A DNA stretch of 64,000 bases, from the NCBI GenBank assembly GCA_022414725.1, contig CM039462.1:113011172-113075171 (forward strand). The letters run 5' to 3'. The DNA is from Microglena sp. YARC. Lineage: Eukaryota > Chlorophyta > Chlorophyceae > Chlamydomonadales > Chlamydomonadaceae. Positions within the stretch are counted from its first letter, which is position 1, and each line of letters starts with the position of its first letter. Shown one piece after another: positions 1 to 10,542 of this stretch. The translations under genes were made by a program, and so were the position numbers. The notes under the pieces are model-generated. The model worked only from the letters and a program-made list of their open reading frames with translations. It was not told where the DNA came from and did not search any database.

Positions 1-34
1 TGGTATGCCTTTTTCCTGTTTCCTCAATTCTTAG

Positions 35-58
35 GACTGCCGCCAGCAAGGGAGTCAG
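35..58 (+). CDS. SEC23: SEC23 penultimate exon (gene enters from the left edge)
   Basis: This 24-base exon has a pyrimidine-rich tract ending in TTAG before it and a GTGGTG donor after it. It reads DCRQQGSQ and joins in phase 0 to the exon at 777. Together they give [13 protein letters not shown], the conserved end of the gelsolin-like and C-terminal part of Sec23. Sec23 is the GTPase-activating subunit of the COPII coat that buds vesicles from the endoplasmic reticulum and works with Sec24 and Sar1. Only the last two exons are in the window. The exon is very short, so its call depends on the fit with the next exon. Confidence 0.75.
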
Positions 59-300
59 GTGGTGGTGGTGGTGGTGGTGGTTGCACTGGTGGCACCTCTC
101 AGGGAGAGGCTAAGAAGGTTGTTGAGCGCAAGCGCTTCCCCTGAGCCATATTTCGTGACTGCGGTGAGAGATAGGTGGTGGTGGTGGTGGTTGCCTTTTT
201 CTTGTGCCCCTCTAGTTTGGACTCATCCAATTGCCTCAGCACAAAAATGTGAAATTTTATATGGGAAAGTTGCGAACATGAACAAGGCATTTGGGGGATA
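59..300. repeat. GTG-rich simple repeats at the SEC23 donor
   Basis: Runs of GGT/GTG occur at about 58-82 and 174-192, the first starting directly at the donor site of the 35-58 exon. The rest is unique-looking intron with a pyrimidine tract and CTAG near 205-215. No coding signal is seen. Confidence 0.6.
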
Positions 301-640
301 AGATGGAGTGGTGAACATTAGAGACAGTTGGTTTGTTGGTTGGTGAGTGGTGGACATTTGAGACAGTTGGTTGATCGGTTGGTAAGTGGTGAACATTTGA
401 GACAGTTGGTTGGTGAGAGCCTTGGTGAGTTGGTTGGTTGGTGAGTGGTGAACATTTGAGACAGAAGGGACTCCCTAACATCTGCTACCTAACCCTCGCT
501 ACCTAAATAAACACTCCTAACATCTGCTACCTAACCCTCTGCTAACCTAAATAACACTCCCTAACATCTGCTACCTAACACTCGCTACCTAAATAACACT
601 TCTTAACATCTGCTACCTAACAAAGACTCCCTGCCCATCG
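300..640. repeat. Two short tandem arrays in the last SEC23 intron
   Basis: From 300 to 465 a unit of roughly 40 bases containing GTGAACATTTGAGACAGTTG recurs about four times with varying GGTT spacers. From 475 to 630 a second unit of about 45 bases (CTAACATCTGCTACCTAAC...) recurs four times. Neither shows a reading frame. Confidence 0.7.
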
Positions 641-670
641 TTACTTAATCAGCAGCACTCCGAAACCAAC

Positions 671-714
671 AACACTACCACCAGGATCGCATCTTGTAGG
701 CAAAGCTGAACTCC
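671..714 (+). pseudogene. Decayed acceptor-side copy of the SEC23 last exon
   Basis: The acceptor CACTACCACCAG and the next 28 bases repeat the start of the real last exon about 90 bases further on. The copy has an in-frame TAG (ATC TTG TAG), so it cannot replace the real exon. It is a tandem duplicate of the exon's 5' edge. Confidence 0.7.
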
Positions 715-776
715 TAACAACCAATCCCTAACAACCAATCCCTAACCAACACCTCAACCACCTCCACTACCACCAG

Positions 777-917
777 GCTCGCTTCTTGTTGGCCAAGCTG
801 AACCCCTCCAGCACATACAGCTCCCCCACGCCTATGTCTGCGGAGGTCATCAACACAGACGATGTGTCCCTCTCCACCTTCACCGAGCATCTCAAACGCC
901 TGGCTGTGCAGTCGTGA
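777..917 (+). CDS. SEC23: SEC23 last exon with stop codon
   Basis: After the acceptor CACTACCACCAG the exon starts in phase 0 with [16 protein letters not shown]. It continues through a spacer rich in Ser and Pro to [20 protein letters not shown], then QS and TGA. The pattern RFLL-K-NPS followed by TDDVS and EHL--LAV is the invariant C-terminus of Sec23 in plants, fungi and animals. With the exon at 35-58 this is the 3' end of a COPII coat gene transcribed rightwards. Copies of both exon edges surround it: one upstream at 671 and further 3' untranslated copies downstream. Confidence 0.85.
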   Translation, partial: ARFLLAKLNPSSTYSSPTPMSAEVINTDDVSLSTFTEHLKRLAVQS

Positions 918-982
918 CTTGCTAAGAAGACTAGGAAAGTGGTCGGGTTTGGAACTTGCCAACACTGACTGCAGGACTTGCA

Positions 983-1019
<37 letters not shown>

Positions 1020-1280
1020 CTGACTGCAAGGCTTGCCTGCACTGACTTACAGGGGCTTTTCTTTTCGGCTTTCTAAGCAGCTTGTAGGCAGCTCCCTGAG
1101 TCAGCTGCAGTATGGCTCACTAAGAAGACTAGGCCAGTGGTCTGGTTTTGCACTCGACAACACTGACTTGCAGGGCTTTTCTTTGCAGCTTTTATAAGCA
1201 GCTTGTAGGTAGCTCCTGAGTCAGCTTTCTGGATGGCCTCACTAAGAAGATTATGCAAGTGGTCAGGTTTGGCACAGGAA
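918..1280 (+). repeat. Tandem copies of the SEC23 exon end / 3' untranslated region
   Basis: The stretch after the stop (CTAAGAAGACTAGG...GTGGTC...TTTGG) recurs near 1117 and 1235, in units of about 120-150 bases that also share TTTTCTTT-GCAGCTTT and GCAGCTTGTAGG. The first unit is interrupted by a 39-base G run. These are 3'-side duplications of the terminal exon. Confidence 0.65.
981..1019. repeat. Poly-G tract
   Basis: An uninterrupted run of about 39 G residues. Similar runs lie at 1345-1367 and 9251-9280. Such tracts are G-quadruplex prone and their lengths are unreliable in an assembly. Confidence 0.9.
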
Positions 1281-2084
1281 TTTGCTTTTTGCTCACTGCC
1301 GACCCTGGGATGGGGGGGTAGAGTTAGGATTGGGGTGTGTGTGTGGGGGGGGGGGGGGGGGGGGGGGATTAAATGCCATTGTGATTCCTATTGGTTACAA
1401 CAAACTGCTGCCTTAGAATAGGTAGCTCTAGCCGGTTTTGGTTGTAACTAGAAAGTGTCATTAAGGTCAAAAGAACTAATATATTTCATAAAAGTTAATG
1501 ACACCTTATTATAGTTGTTGGTGGGTCGTGTAGTCTTTAATTTGGTGTTAGTTGGTCTGTTCAGCCTTTGGGCTGCTCGCTGTCTGTAGACGGAGTAGTA
1601 TAGGTAGTTAGACACTATATACCACACTCCGACTTCCTGAGTGCAGAATGCGTAAATTGGACCTGAACTTGTTTTCATGGCATTAAATTTCGTCTTCGGC
1701 ATTAAATTCGTAGTCGGGAAAATGTAATCGTCTCGTCATAATAACGATTCATCAAGGAAAATCCAAGTACGGACAATAGCAGGGTAATGCAGGACGCAAC
1801 ATGGGAGGGTCCGTTGCGTCCCAGACACAAGTTCAGGATGTTGGTTGCGTCCCAGACGCAGGTTCAGGATGTTAGATGCGTCTCACACTCTCACCCAGCA
1901 GTTGATTGGCCCACCACCACTCCATTGCCGTGGGCTACGGTTTCTGTTAATATTAGAACGCAGCCTACAGAATTGAATGCGTCCTAGGACGGAACATACC
2001 AAATTGGGTGCGTCCCAGGACGCAACCTACAGAACTGAAATTTGACCATCACAGAATCCTTGTTTGGGAATTCTGGGGATGCCC
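1281..2084. other. Intergenic stretch with a small minisatellite
   Basis: A second poly-G tract is at 1345-1367. From about 1790 to 2035 a phrase of about 30 bases (TGCGTCCCAGACGCAGGTTCAGGATGT and variants) recurs imperfectly. I see no gene between 1368 and 1790. Part of this stretch may be the transcribed tail of SEC23. Confidence 0.5.
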
Positions 2085-2993
2085 TGTCACACGCGATCAC
2101 GTGTAACACCACGTATCACTTAGACACACACACAGCCAGCTCTGGCCAAGCCATACCAGGCCAGGCCAGACACGTAACAAACCATTCCCGTATAGCTACC
2201 TTGGCGCATTGACCAAACGCAACCCGCAGCGGTGCCAGCCAATGCCCCTGCCAAGCGTTCCGGTTTGAGCCCTTAGTCATTACGATACTTTTCTAAAGCT
2301 TTGCGCTCGCGTCCACAGTGACCTTCCAGCGCCCTGCCAACCAGCAAGGCCCCCTTAATTCTGCACGGTCAGTAGCAACTTCAGGTCTTTCACGGCTTGG
2401 AACCCCGATCTCACCCTGAGTCGAGTGTTGATTAATCGGAGCAGTCGCGTGCATCGACCTCTTGTTTTCACTCTTGTCTCAGGTGCGCTTCCCTAAGTGT
2501 AGATCATGTTACAATGCCGCTGGCGCCCTCTGTTGTCAAATGTCAAACCCAATTGACAGCCAACATGTCGCCCGCATTTCAACGTTACCAAAGGCGACGT
2601 GAATGTTATTCCTGTCGCTTGACCGTAACGCGAATGTTATTTCTGTCACTTGACCGTGACACTGTCCCTTGCAACTAGATTGACCTTCGGCGCTGTCGCC
2701 CTTTGCAAGCGCCTTGCGCATAGTTTTTCCTTTCAATGACATATTGTAACTCTTGTTTTCACTCTTGTCTCAGAAACTTTCCGGAAACCCCACCCCTCTG
2801 CGTCCCATTAAGCGCTCCAGAGTTGCCATCACGGACGCCAGTCTCTTGCAGCCACCGGACGAGCTTCCACCTGATCATCTTTCCCGTCGGACGAGTTCCC
2901 CCTCACGACAACGGTAAGGCTCGTAAGCGCCCTCCCCCGACTAGGTCAGCCCCGGCTCCTCACGGCGTGGGTACAGAGACTCCGACCACTCTT
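2085..2993 (+). repeat. 909-bp direct repeat, left copy (LTR-like)
   Basis: This block is repeated at 7930-8838 with the same length and only a handful of single-base differences and compensating indels. It starts TGTCACACGCG. The two copies flank 4.9 kb of other sequence, as the long terminal repeats of a retroelement would. However, I cannot find a matching CA end, a clear primer-binding site, or flanking target duplications. A recent segmental duplication is the alternative. Confidence 0.7.
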
Positions 2994-3549
2994 GGTACCC
3001 CTGCCCAGGGCTTTTCTGGATTTCTTTTTCTTTGAGTGAGAGGGGATTTCCCAGTCCTATCCTGAGAATCCCTATATATAGTATTTGAGCCAGTCTTGCA
3101 GCTGTCTTGCTTTGGAATAGAGACCCCAAGAAGACCTGCAGACTGATTGGTTAGGCTAGCAATAGACTGTTGTGTGGAAGTAATTACCCCACTCTCCTTG
3201 AATCTTGCGCCACCATAACTACTGATCACATAGATCACGGGCTTCTTCGTTTTACTTGCATTTGACGCCCTCAGTCGACTCAACTGAGCCTGCGCCACCA
3301 ATAAAACTAAAGACCCACCCTACCACAGTTGCGGAACGCACCCAACTAGCTAGCACTTCCTCGTGTTCTGTGGTAGCTGACCGACTGTCCAGCCATATGA
3401 CCTGCTGATACCTTGTTTATCACAGCCCAGGCATATCTATCAGCCCGCCTTTTTCAGCCCCTCCGAGCAGTGTTTTTACAGCCCCTCCAAGCAGCGCTCT
3501 CATATTAACAGCAGTACATCTGCCCCTCTCTCGCTTCCCTGATCCGCCC

Positions 3550-4011
3550 TTGCTGTTCCGCCACCCCTGCTGTGACGTTACCTTCGTTGCGTTATCTTGG
3601 TCCAAGTCAATCTGTCCTTGCTGCTACGTTCCCCCCTGCTGGGACGCTGACCTCGGTACAATTCCTTTGGATACCTTTCCCTCTGCGCTGCCTCCAATAG
3701 CTCCTTCTCCTCCCCCGGACATCCTAGAAGCCTCGTCTCCTACGGTCATTGGTGGCCCTTTGTCCTCTTTCCCACCAGTTGTCAAGGACTCTTTGTCCCC
3801 TTCTCCTCCTGTCTCCAGTGGACTCCCTTCTCCACTGCTTCCCAACGTCGCCAGGCCTCTCCTCCCTCCTGTGGTCGTATGTTTGCCTGTGCCTCAGCCG
3901 CCAGGCATTGACAACACACCACCTGGACCAAGTAGTGAGCCGCCCTCATTACGCTTGCCACCTGACGCAATAACGCCTTGGACAGGGCAGCGTAAATTGA
4001 GGCGCGCGTAA
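3550..4011 (+). CDS. Pro/Ser-rich open frame, unknown
   Basis: This frame of 153 codons begins with a Cys-rich stretch and becomes strongly Pro/Ser/Leu rich (repeated PSPP and LPP). It ends in a basic tail TGQRKLRRA. It could be the disordered part of a gag-like protein of the putative element or chance coding in C-rich DNA. No domain is recognised, and there is no splice or expression evidence. Confidence 0.2.
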   Translation: MLFRHPCCDVTFVALSWSKSICPCCYVPPCWDADLGTIPLDTFPSALPPIAPSPPPDILEASSPTVIGGPLSSFPPVVKDSLSPSPPVSSGLPSPLLPNVARPLLPPVVVCLPVPQPPGIDNTPPGPSSEPPSLRLPPDAITPWTGQRKLRRA

Positions 4012-4263
4012 GACAGCTCTAAACTACCTCTGAGCAACATCACCTTGGGAAAGCCTCCCACACGCATCCCTGTTCTTCAGGAGTAACAAGCCAAGGACTT
4101 GGAGCACCCTCATCTGTCCCCAGCAAGAACACCAGCTCCCATGCTCCAAGAGCACAGACCAGTGTCCCCCGTTGACCATTTTGTCACACCTCTTGAAAAT
4201 TCAAAAGTGCCCCTGACACTCACGGTGGTGCCGACAACGACATCATGATCAACAACGCACTCT

Positions 4264-4707
4264 TTGCGTATGATCAGGAAGTCGACAGTCCTCGTCAAGA
4301 CCCCTACTGGTCCTGCTGGTGATGGACACAAGCACAGACAACACGCTGCGTCCCTTGAGCTCACGTTCGGGCACAGCCACAAGTCCTTAGAGCTCACACT
4401 CGGGCAAACCTACAAACCCTTAGAGCTCACGCTTGGGGCACCTGTAGACAACTCCTTCGGGATCAAAGCCATACTTACCATCTGCACTACACCTCTCCCC
4501 GCCGCAGTCACATACATAGCCCAAAACAAGGTCACTTTGTATGAAATGTGCGGAGGCTTGTGTGCAGGATTGGAAGCAACTTTGCGCAACGGTGCCCAAG
4601 TCAACAAGTACTTGTACAATGACATCACACCTGCCGCTCAGATCGCTGCTAAGTTTTGCATTGCTGACCCTGCAGTACCTTTACCTTCTCAAGTCCTATG
4701 CTTGTGA
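4264..4707 (+). CDS. Open frame, unknown
   Basis: This frame of 147 codons contains a threefold LELT repeat (residues about 33-58: LELTFGHSHKS, LELTLGQTYKP, LELTLGAP). A compositionally balanced stretch follows. It lies in the interior of the putative retroelement. No family is recognised, so it may be a remnant rather than a gene. Confidence 0.2.
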   Translation: MRMIRKSTVLVKTPTGPAGDGHKHRQHAASLELTFGHSHKSLELTLGQTYKPLELTLGAPVDNSFGIKAILTICTTPLPAAVTYIAQNKVTLYEMCGGLCAGLEATLRNGAQVNKYLYNDITPAAQIAAKFCIADPAVPLPSQVLCL

Positions 4708-4899
4708 TCACGCCTTTACAACCCTCCCTCCAGACGTGACAATGATCACACCCACGCATCTCATGGCTGCTTCAGTGAATGACCAGACACAATGGCTCAT
4801 CATCGCTGGCCCAGGATGCTAGGGCTTCAGTCCAGCAGAAGGAAGTAGGGGGCTCAAAGGCACCAGAGCTTCAGTTCTGACAGCCTGCACCTCCTTCAT

Positions 4900-5490
4900 A
4901 TGCTACATCAATCGCTTTCAGCGCATCCAGCGCCCTCAGCAGCCTCAACGCCCACAGCGGCTTCAGCACCCTCAGCGGCATCAGTGCCCTCAGCGGCATC
5001 AGCGCCCTATGCCACATCAGCGCCTCTCAGCGCATCAAGCGCCCTCAGCAGCCTCAGCGCCCTCAACGGCCGTAGCGCCTTCAGCAGCCTCAGCGCGCTC
5101 AACGGCTTCAGCACCCTCAGCGGCATCAGCGCCCGCAGCGGCATCAGCGCCATCAGCGCCCTTCGCGCATCAAGCGCCATCTGCTACATCAGCACCCTCA
5201 GCGCAATCAGCGCCCTATGCAACATGTGCGCCGTCTGCTACATCAGCGCCCTCAGCGCCATCAGCGCCCTATGTACGTAGCATCCAGCGCCCATTAGCGC
5301 CCTCAACAGCATCAGCACCTTAAGCGATTCAGCGCCCTCAGAACCCTGAGCGCCTTCTGCGCCCTCAGCGCGGTCAACACCCTCAGCGGCATCAGCGCCC
5401 TCAGCGGCCTCAGCAACCTCAGCAGCCTCAGCGCCCTCGGCAGCCTCAGCGTCCTTAGCGGCATCAGCGCCATCAGCGCCCTATATATGC
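4900..5490. repeat. GC-rich minisatellite of CAGC-GCCCTCAGC type
   Basis: Short units of 9-15 bases built on CAGCGCCCTCAGCGGCATCAGC fill about 590 bases. Several frames stay open for over 100 codons and give Ser-Ala-rich repeats (SALSAISAL...), which follows from the unit composition. Confidence 0.85.
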
Positions 5491-5559
5491 GGCAGCAGCT
5501 AATTCTGCATCATGTGCCCTTTGCACTCAGCTAGTTCTTAGATTTATTTCTGGCCATTC

Positions 5560-5625
5560 GCTTTCACCACCTTTCCTTTTTCCCACTCCGTGAAAGGGGG
5601 GGTAATACAGGTGGTGATATGCTAT
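5560..5625. repeat. CACCACCT hairpin with purine tract, copy 1
   Basis: TTTCACCACCTTTCC, then CACTCCGTGAAAGGGGGGG, then CAGGTGGTGA. The outer CACCACCT and AGGTGGTG can pair, as can the inner CTTTC and GAAAG. The same module returns at about 7406-7465, 7604-7663 and, altered, 7838-7885. Confidence 0.55.
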
Positions 5626-7405
5626 GTGTTACAAGAGTAGCTCCTAGGAACCTACCCACCCAGCAAGCTAAATGCAGAAGAGGGGATACACAGTTACACA
5701 CAGTAATTGCACCACTTTAATGTAAAATACAAACACCCCAGTGAGGCATGATACCTACCTCACATCTACCCAAGAGGCCAAAGGCAGGGGGGGTCACTTT
5801 GCATTTTTTACGTGTTCTCCTCAGCAAAATGCACAGGTGCCATCGCAAGATGGGCATGCATGTTGCAATCGTTTGACTTTGACATCATGCACAGGCCTGG
5901 TGCAAAGCATGGCAACGCAGATGCACTGTCCCGCTTCCTCAGTTGACTAGTTCCAACTGTTTTTCAGCCAGTACAGCCTCTGCTTTCCCGGTCACTAGAG
6001 CCAACTGTCTGCCAGCCACTAAAGCAAACTGTTTCTCTTGCCACTTGCATTGGTAACCCTACATTATCAATTCAGTACACCCATTTCAGTAAATCCATTT
6101 CAGTACATTTTCTGAGTAATTCTTTTCAAGTGGACATTGGTGGACAATAGGTTTTCTGTACTGTGTTTGTACGTCTAAACTTCTATTGTTCATTGAACTA
6201 TGTTTCCTTTGTTGGTTGCAAGTTTCTTGAATTTATTCTTCGTTTCCTTTGGATTTTCAGTTGATGCTGATTTGGTTTGCTTGTAGTTCTGGGCTTGGTT
6301 TGTCACGAGTGCAAGAATTCTTTGCGGTGCGATATTCACCTCCTAGAACGATCATGCCGTGCTTTGATAAGACTTTCTCTTTAAGTCAGAAACAAGTTAG
6401 TCACTGAGAAGTCCGACCATTTGGATTTATGTTTCTCCATATGGTTATTGAGTCTTTCTTTCCCCTTCGCTGCTACGTCTGTACCCCCTATGCTGCAACC
6501 TGTGCACCCCCTACGGTATGTGGCTGTGTCTGCAACCCTTATGCTACACCGTCAGCAACCCCTGTGCTATAACGTCTGCTACCCCCTATGAATCGGGTGA
6601 TTGCTACGTCTACACTCCTTATCGTGCACAGCCTGCATCACCTATGCTGCAATGTCTGCTAACCCCTATGAATCGGGTGATTGCTACATCTGCACCTCCT
6701 ATGTCTACTCATCACTCTTAGTGCCTACGGTGCTTTACCTGATCACCTGATTCTCAACTTTGAAGCAGCACAACCTCCAGTGATGGACAATGCCATGAAG
6801 CCTACTTTCGTGTTCTACAACTCCTCTGGTTAAAGCACCCTTCAGATGGCAAGCCATGATATGATCATAATTTCCCCTTGCGTTTGGTTTGGTCATGATC
6901 GCAATCTAGAGACAGATCGCACTCATAACCCTGACATACCTGCCTTGTGCCTGTGTTGAACAAGTTACCACTTGCCAACAGGTTGTCTTATATGTTCGTT
7001 AATTGAAGGGCAATTTCTGCTTCGCACATTCGTTTGCGGGGATCTCCTGTTCAGTCCATATGTACTGAATCCAACTAGGATTCCATTCCCCTCCGTACTG
7101 CCCCATGTACATGCAGATGTACTGCCTAATGTACTTGCACACGTACGACCAGATGTACTTTCATACGCCTCTTCTCATCGAGGTGTACTTCAGTCCTTCG
7201 TCCCACTTCGTTAGTGACGTACATGGGGATGTATGATGATTAACTTTCATACATCTTCTTACTCCACTCCTTCAGTAAGAACTCAGCTACACATGGTTTT
7301 TTTCATCCCAACCTATCATGAATACTATGCTAAGAGTGGTATCTACGGCAACGGATTTTTCCATGCAATTTCATTCCTTTTCTCCTGTTTCAGTTATGAG
7401 TACAT

Positions 7406-7663
7406 CTCACTTTCACCACCTTCCTCTTCACTCCGTGAAGGAGGGGGAGAACCAGGTGGTGACCAGTGTTTACACTTTTGCATCCTAGTCCAAACACCCA
7501 ACAAGCTATATAGCTACCAGGGGGACATCCTTGCATTTCTAATTTCCCTTTGTCCTTTGGATTTCTGCATAAGGTTCTACCTATCGTTCTTCCTTCACAA
7601 ACCTGCACCACCTTTCTTTCAAACTCTTCACTCCGTGAAAGGGGGGGGAAACTAGGTGGTGAC
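7406..7663. repeat. CACCACCT hairpin modules, copies 2 and 3
   Basis: Two further modules with the same CACCACCTT...ACTCCGTGAA(A)GG-G...AGGTGGTGA layout lie at about 7406-7465 and 7604-7663. Each is followed by a similar TTTACACTTT phrase, so the whole segment of roughly 200 bases is duplicated in tandem. Confidence 0.55.
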
Positions 7664-7876
7664 TAGAGTTTACACTTTCACATTACAGTCCACACACCCA
7701 AAAGCAATACAGCTCCAAGGGGGACATACTTGCATACCTTTGCTCGATACCAGCAACAGAGGGGGGAGAGAGAGATCTCCTAGAATTTATTTTTCCAGGT
7801 CTTTCCTGAATTTCAAAATTCACTCTCTCCGTTCCCACTTCTTTTTTTCCACTCCCTATCAGCAGTGAAGGGGGGG

Positions 7877-7928
7877 AATCACAGTGGGAACATCTGCACA
7901 TCATTACACACGCATCAAGCCGTGACAG
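7877..7928. repeat. 52-bp direct repeat, left copy
   Basis: The 52 bases from AATCACAGTGGG to CCGTGACAG recur exactly, as far as I can see, at 9110-9161. They bracket the right 909-bp repeat plus its inverted partial copy. Together with the preceding GAAGGGGGGG tract this could be a polypurine-tract end or a duplication scar. Confidence 0.7.
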
Positions 7929-7929
7929 C

Positions 7930-8838
7930 TGTCACACGCGATCACGTGTAACACCACGTATCACTTAGACACACACACAGCCAGCTCTGGCCAAGCCATA
8001 CCAGGCCAGGCCAGACACGTAACAAACCATTCCCGTATAGCTACCTTGGCGCATTGACCAAACGCAACCCGCAGCGGTGCCAGCCAATGCCCCTGCCTTA
8101 CGTTCCGGTTTGAGCCCTAAGTCATTACGATACTTTTCTTAAGCTTTGCGCTCGCGTCCACAGTGACCTTCCAGCGCCCTGCCAACCAGCAAGGCCCCCT
8201 TAATTCTGCACGGTCAGTAGCAACTTCAGGTCTTTCACGGCTTGGAACCCCGATCTCACCCCTGAGTCGAGTGTTGATAATCGGAGCAGTCGCGTGCATC
8301 GACCTCTTGTTTTCACTCTTGTCTCAGGTGCGCTTCCCTAAGTGTAGATCATGTTACAATGCCGCTGGCGCCCTCTGTTGTCAAATGTCAAACCCAATTG
8401 ACAGCCAACATGTCGCCCGCATTTCAACGTTACCAAAGGCGACGTGAATGTTATTCCTGTCGCTTGACCGTAACGCGAATGTTATTTCTGTCACTTGACC
8501 GTGACACTGTCCCTTGCAACTAGATTGACCTTCGGCGCTGTCGCCCTTTGCAAGCGCCTTGCGCATAGTTTTTCCTTTCAATGACATATTGTAACTCTTG
8601 TTTTCACTCTTGTCTCAGAAACTTTCCGGAAACCCCACCCCTCTGCGTCCCATTAAGCGCTCCAGAGTTGCCATCACGGACGCCAGTCTCTTGCAGCCAC
8701 CGGACGAGCTTCCACCTGATCATCTTTCCCGTCGGACGAGTTCCCCCTCACGACAACGGTAAGGCTCGTAAGCGCCCTCCCCCGACTAGGTCAGCCCCGG
8801 CTCCTCACGGCGTGGGTACAGAGACTCCGACCACTCTT
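7930..8838 (+). repeat. 909-bp direct repeat, right copy
   Basis: Near-identical to 2085-2993. Differences that I noticed include CCAAGCG versus CCTTACG, TTTCTAAAG versus TTTCTTAAG, and two compensating one-base indels near 8260-8280. The low divergence means recent origin or gene conversion. Confidence 0.75.
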
Positions 8839-9107
8839 CCGGGGGTTGACCTAGTCGGGGGAGGGCGCTTCCGAGCCTTACCGTTGTCGTGAGGGGAAAC
8901 TCGCCCGACGGGAAAGAGAATCAGGTGGAGGTGGAGGCTCGACCGGTGGCTGCAGGAGACTAGCGTCCGTGACGGCAACTCTGGGGCGCTTAATGGGACG
9001 CAGAGGGGTGGGGTTTCCGGAAAGTTTCTGAGACAAGAGTGAAAACAAGAGTTACAATATATTATTGAAAGGAAAAACTATGCGCAAGGCGCTTGCAAAG
9101 GGCGACA
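8839..9107 (-). repeat. Inverted partial copy of the 909-bp repeat
   Basis: Reads as the reverse complement of about 8548-8838 with moderate divergence, directly abutting it. The two make a palindrome of about 550 bases with almost no spacer. Confidence 0.75.
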
Positions 9108-9109
9108 CC

Positions 9110-9161
9110 AATCACAGTGGGAACATCTGCACATCATTACACACGCATCAAGCCGTGACAG
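9110..9161. repeat. 52-bp direct repeat, right copy
   Basis: Second copy of the 7877-7928 segment, placed directly after the inverted repeat block. Confidence 0.7.
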
Positions 9162-9249
9162 CCCTTATATCACATCGATGTGCGCCTTAGCGTGATTACC
9201 CAGAAACCATATATAATTTCAAGTCGTGCCTCTTATTTGTATTTAACTG

Positions 9250-9250
9250 T

Positions 9251-9281
<31 letters not shown>

Positions 9282-9373
9282 GCCCTCCACAGGTTTTTTA
9301 GGCAGGTGATTGGGTTTCCTTTTTCTTTCTCCTCCTGTTTGTTTGTTTGTTTTTTTGTTTGTTTGTTTGTTTG

Positions 9374-9415
<42 letters not shown>
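9250..9415. repeat. Poly-G, (GTTT)n and (AACT)n tracts
   Basis: About 30 G at 9251-9280, then GTTT repeats at about 9340-9374, followed directly by AACT repeats to about 9415. Confidence 0.9.
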
Positions 9416-9416
<1 letters not shown>

Positions 9417-9429
9417 ATATCGTTCCAAC

Positions 9430-10334
9430 CCTGGGCCTTACTGCCCCCTGGCCCTGTCGTAAACCCTGGCTGCACTCGATTCCGGTGCCACATGTCGCTC
9501 CGATAGCCAACCCCACACATTTTCCACGTCGCTTGCGACGCGCCTAGAACTTATCAGTTTCAAGTCGGTTGGATTCGAGTCGTAGCTGTGGTATATTCGG
9601 TTGCTATTCCGTTGCTTCAACGGTACCGTGATGGCATAGGGGGCAGTAGTAACCAACTGTCGGCCAATTACGTGTTGTCAACCACAGGCAGTTAGTTGCC
9701 AGGAGTTTCGCACGAAATAAAAGAGAGCGAAGAACGAATATTTCGAATATGGCACCCCACTCTGATTCACTGACGCAATTTAACACGTCCTTCTCGCATG
9801 GTTGAAGCGCACACGGTACTGCGCAACATATAAACAGGCATCCGATCATTTTTGAAATAGCTTACCTTGGTTTCTTTTAAAACGTCAACCTTGTTGAACA
9901 TCTATCCTTCTGGCGCGCGACCTTGCGAGTGCAGGCAGGATTTCAGCCAAAACGATATCGCAGCTGGGCAGATATCTCCACACGCGCGAATATCTAAGGG
10001 GGCTAAATACACCTAGCTGCTACATAGAGTGTTCAATCTACAGGGTTCTCTTCTATAAACCTTTGACGGAGAAGCTAGCGTTAAGTTCCTACCTCAAACC
10101 ACGCTACCTGACTGTTTCGCGGTTCAGCAGGAAGCCTGACGGTGAAGAAATTGCTCCCAGACGCTGCTCCCAGACACGCATACCTGTCAATTTCCCAACC
10201 GAACCCTCTGGACGGAAAGCTACCGTACTCAACAATTCTTCAGCCACTTCGGGTCCTTCAGCCCAATTCTTTCTTTCCCTTCTGTCTTACCACTTTTTTG
10301 CTTTCTTTCCTTCCTTCCGTCTTCAATCGGGGAG
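9430..10334 (+). promoter_or_regulatory. Probable 5' flank and leader of GPC1
   Basis: This 0.9-kb stretch is the most unique-looking DNA in the left half and lies directly upstream of the proposed first exon. A TATA-like TCTATAAAC sits near 10052, and a long pyrimidine-rich leader (10268-10325) precedes the ATG at 10335. The stretch 9465-9560 resembles 50560-50710 (CCGATAGCCAAC...CGTCGCTTGCGACGC), so part of it is a dispersed repeat. The start site itself is inferred. Confidence 0.35.
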
Positions 10335-10542
10335 ATGGCCACTTCAGAACAGACCGAAACCCTGGAAAGGAATTTTCGAGCTCATTCCGAGGGCATGGGC
10401 CGAAGTATACGGCCGCTTTTGGCAGAGGATGAACAACGTATGAAGCAGCATTCCACAGATGCTTCGCGCACCCCCACCCCCCCAAACCAAACCCTCGTTT
10501 CCCACGAGCAGCCCGCCTCGAGTGCTCTCACACCCCTGGCAG
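10335..10542 (+). CDS. GPC1: GPC1 exon 1 (proposed)
   Basis: The ATG follows a pyrimidine-rich leader, in a GGGAGATGGC context. It encodes a hydrophilic start (MATSEQTETLERNFRAHSEG) and a Thr/Pro-rich stretch. The donor GCAG-GTGCGA at 10543 leaves phase 1, which matches the phase needed by exon 2 (first codon completed to GAA). The frame stays open to 10808, and a good-looking GTATGT donor at 10778 exists but gives a phase that does not fit exon 2. The link to GPC1 rests on order and phase, not on similarity. Confidence 0.45.

Larger units (their letters stand above)
2994..7929. other. Interior between the 909-bp repeats
   Basis: About 4.9 kb bounded by the direct repeats. It holds two medium open frames, a long GCGCC-CTCAGC minisatellite and four hairpin modules with purine tracts. 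I looked for reverse transcriptase, integrase, protease and zinc-knuckle motifs and saw none. If this is a retroelement, it is non-autonomous or decayed. Confidence 0.45.

Noticed and set aside
475..640. Telomere-like CTAACCC motifs
   Set aside because: The repeat unit is about 45 bases and only contains CTAACCCTC by chance. No regular 6- or 7-base telomeric unit.
3024..3345. Primer-binding site after the left 909-bp repeat
   Set aside because: I could not match the sequence after the repeat to any tRNA 3' end with confidence.
4900..5323. Ser/Ala-rich repeat protein
   Set aside because: Several frames are open at once because the CAGC/GCC unit lacks stops. No start context, splice site or domain.
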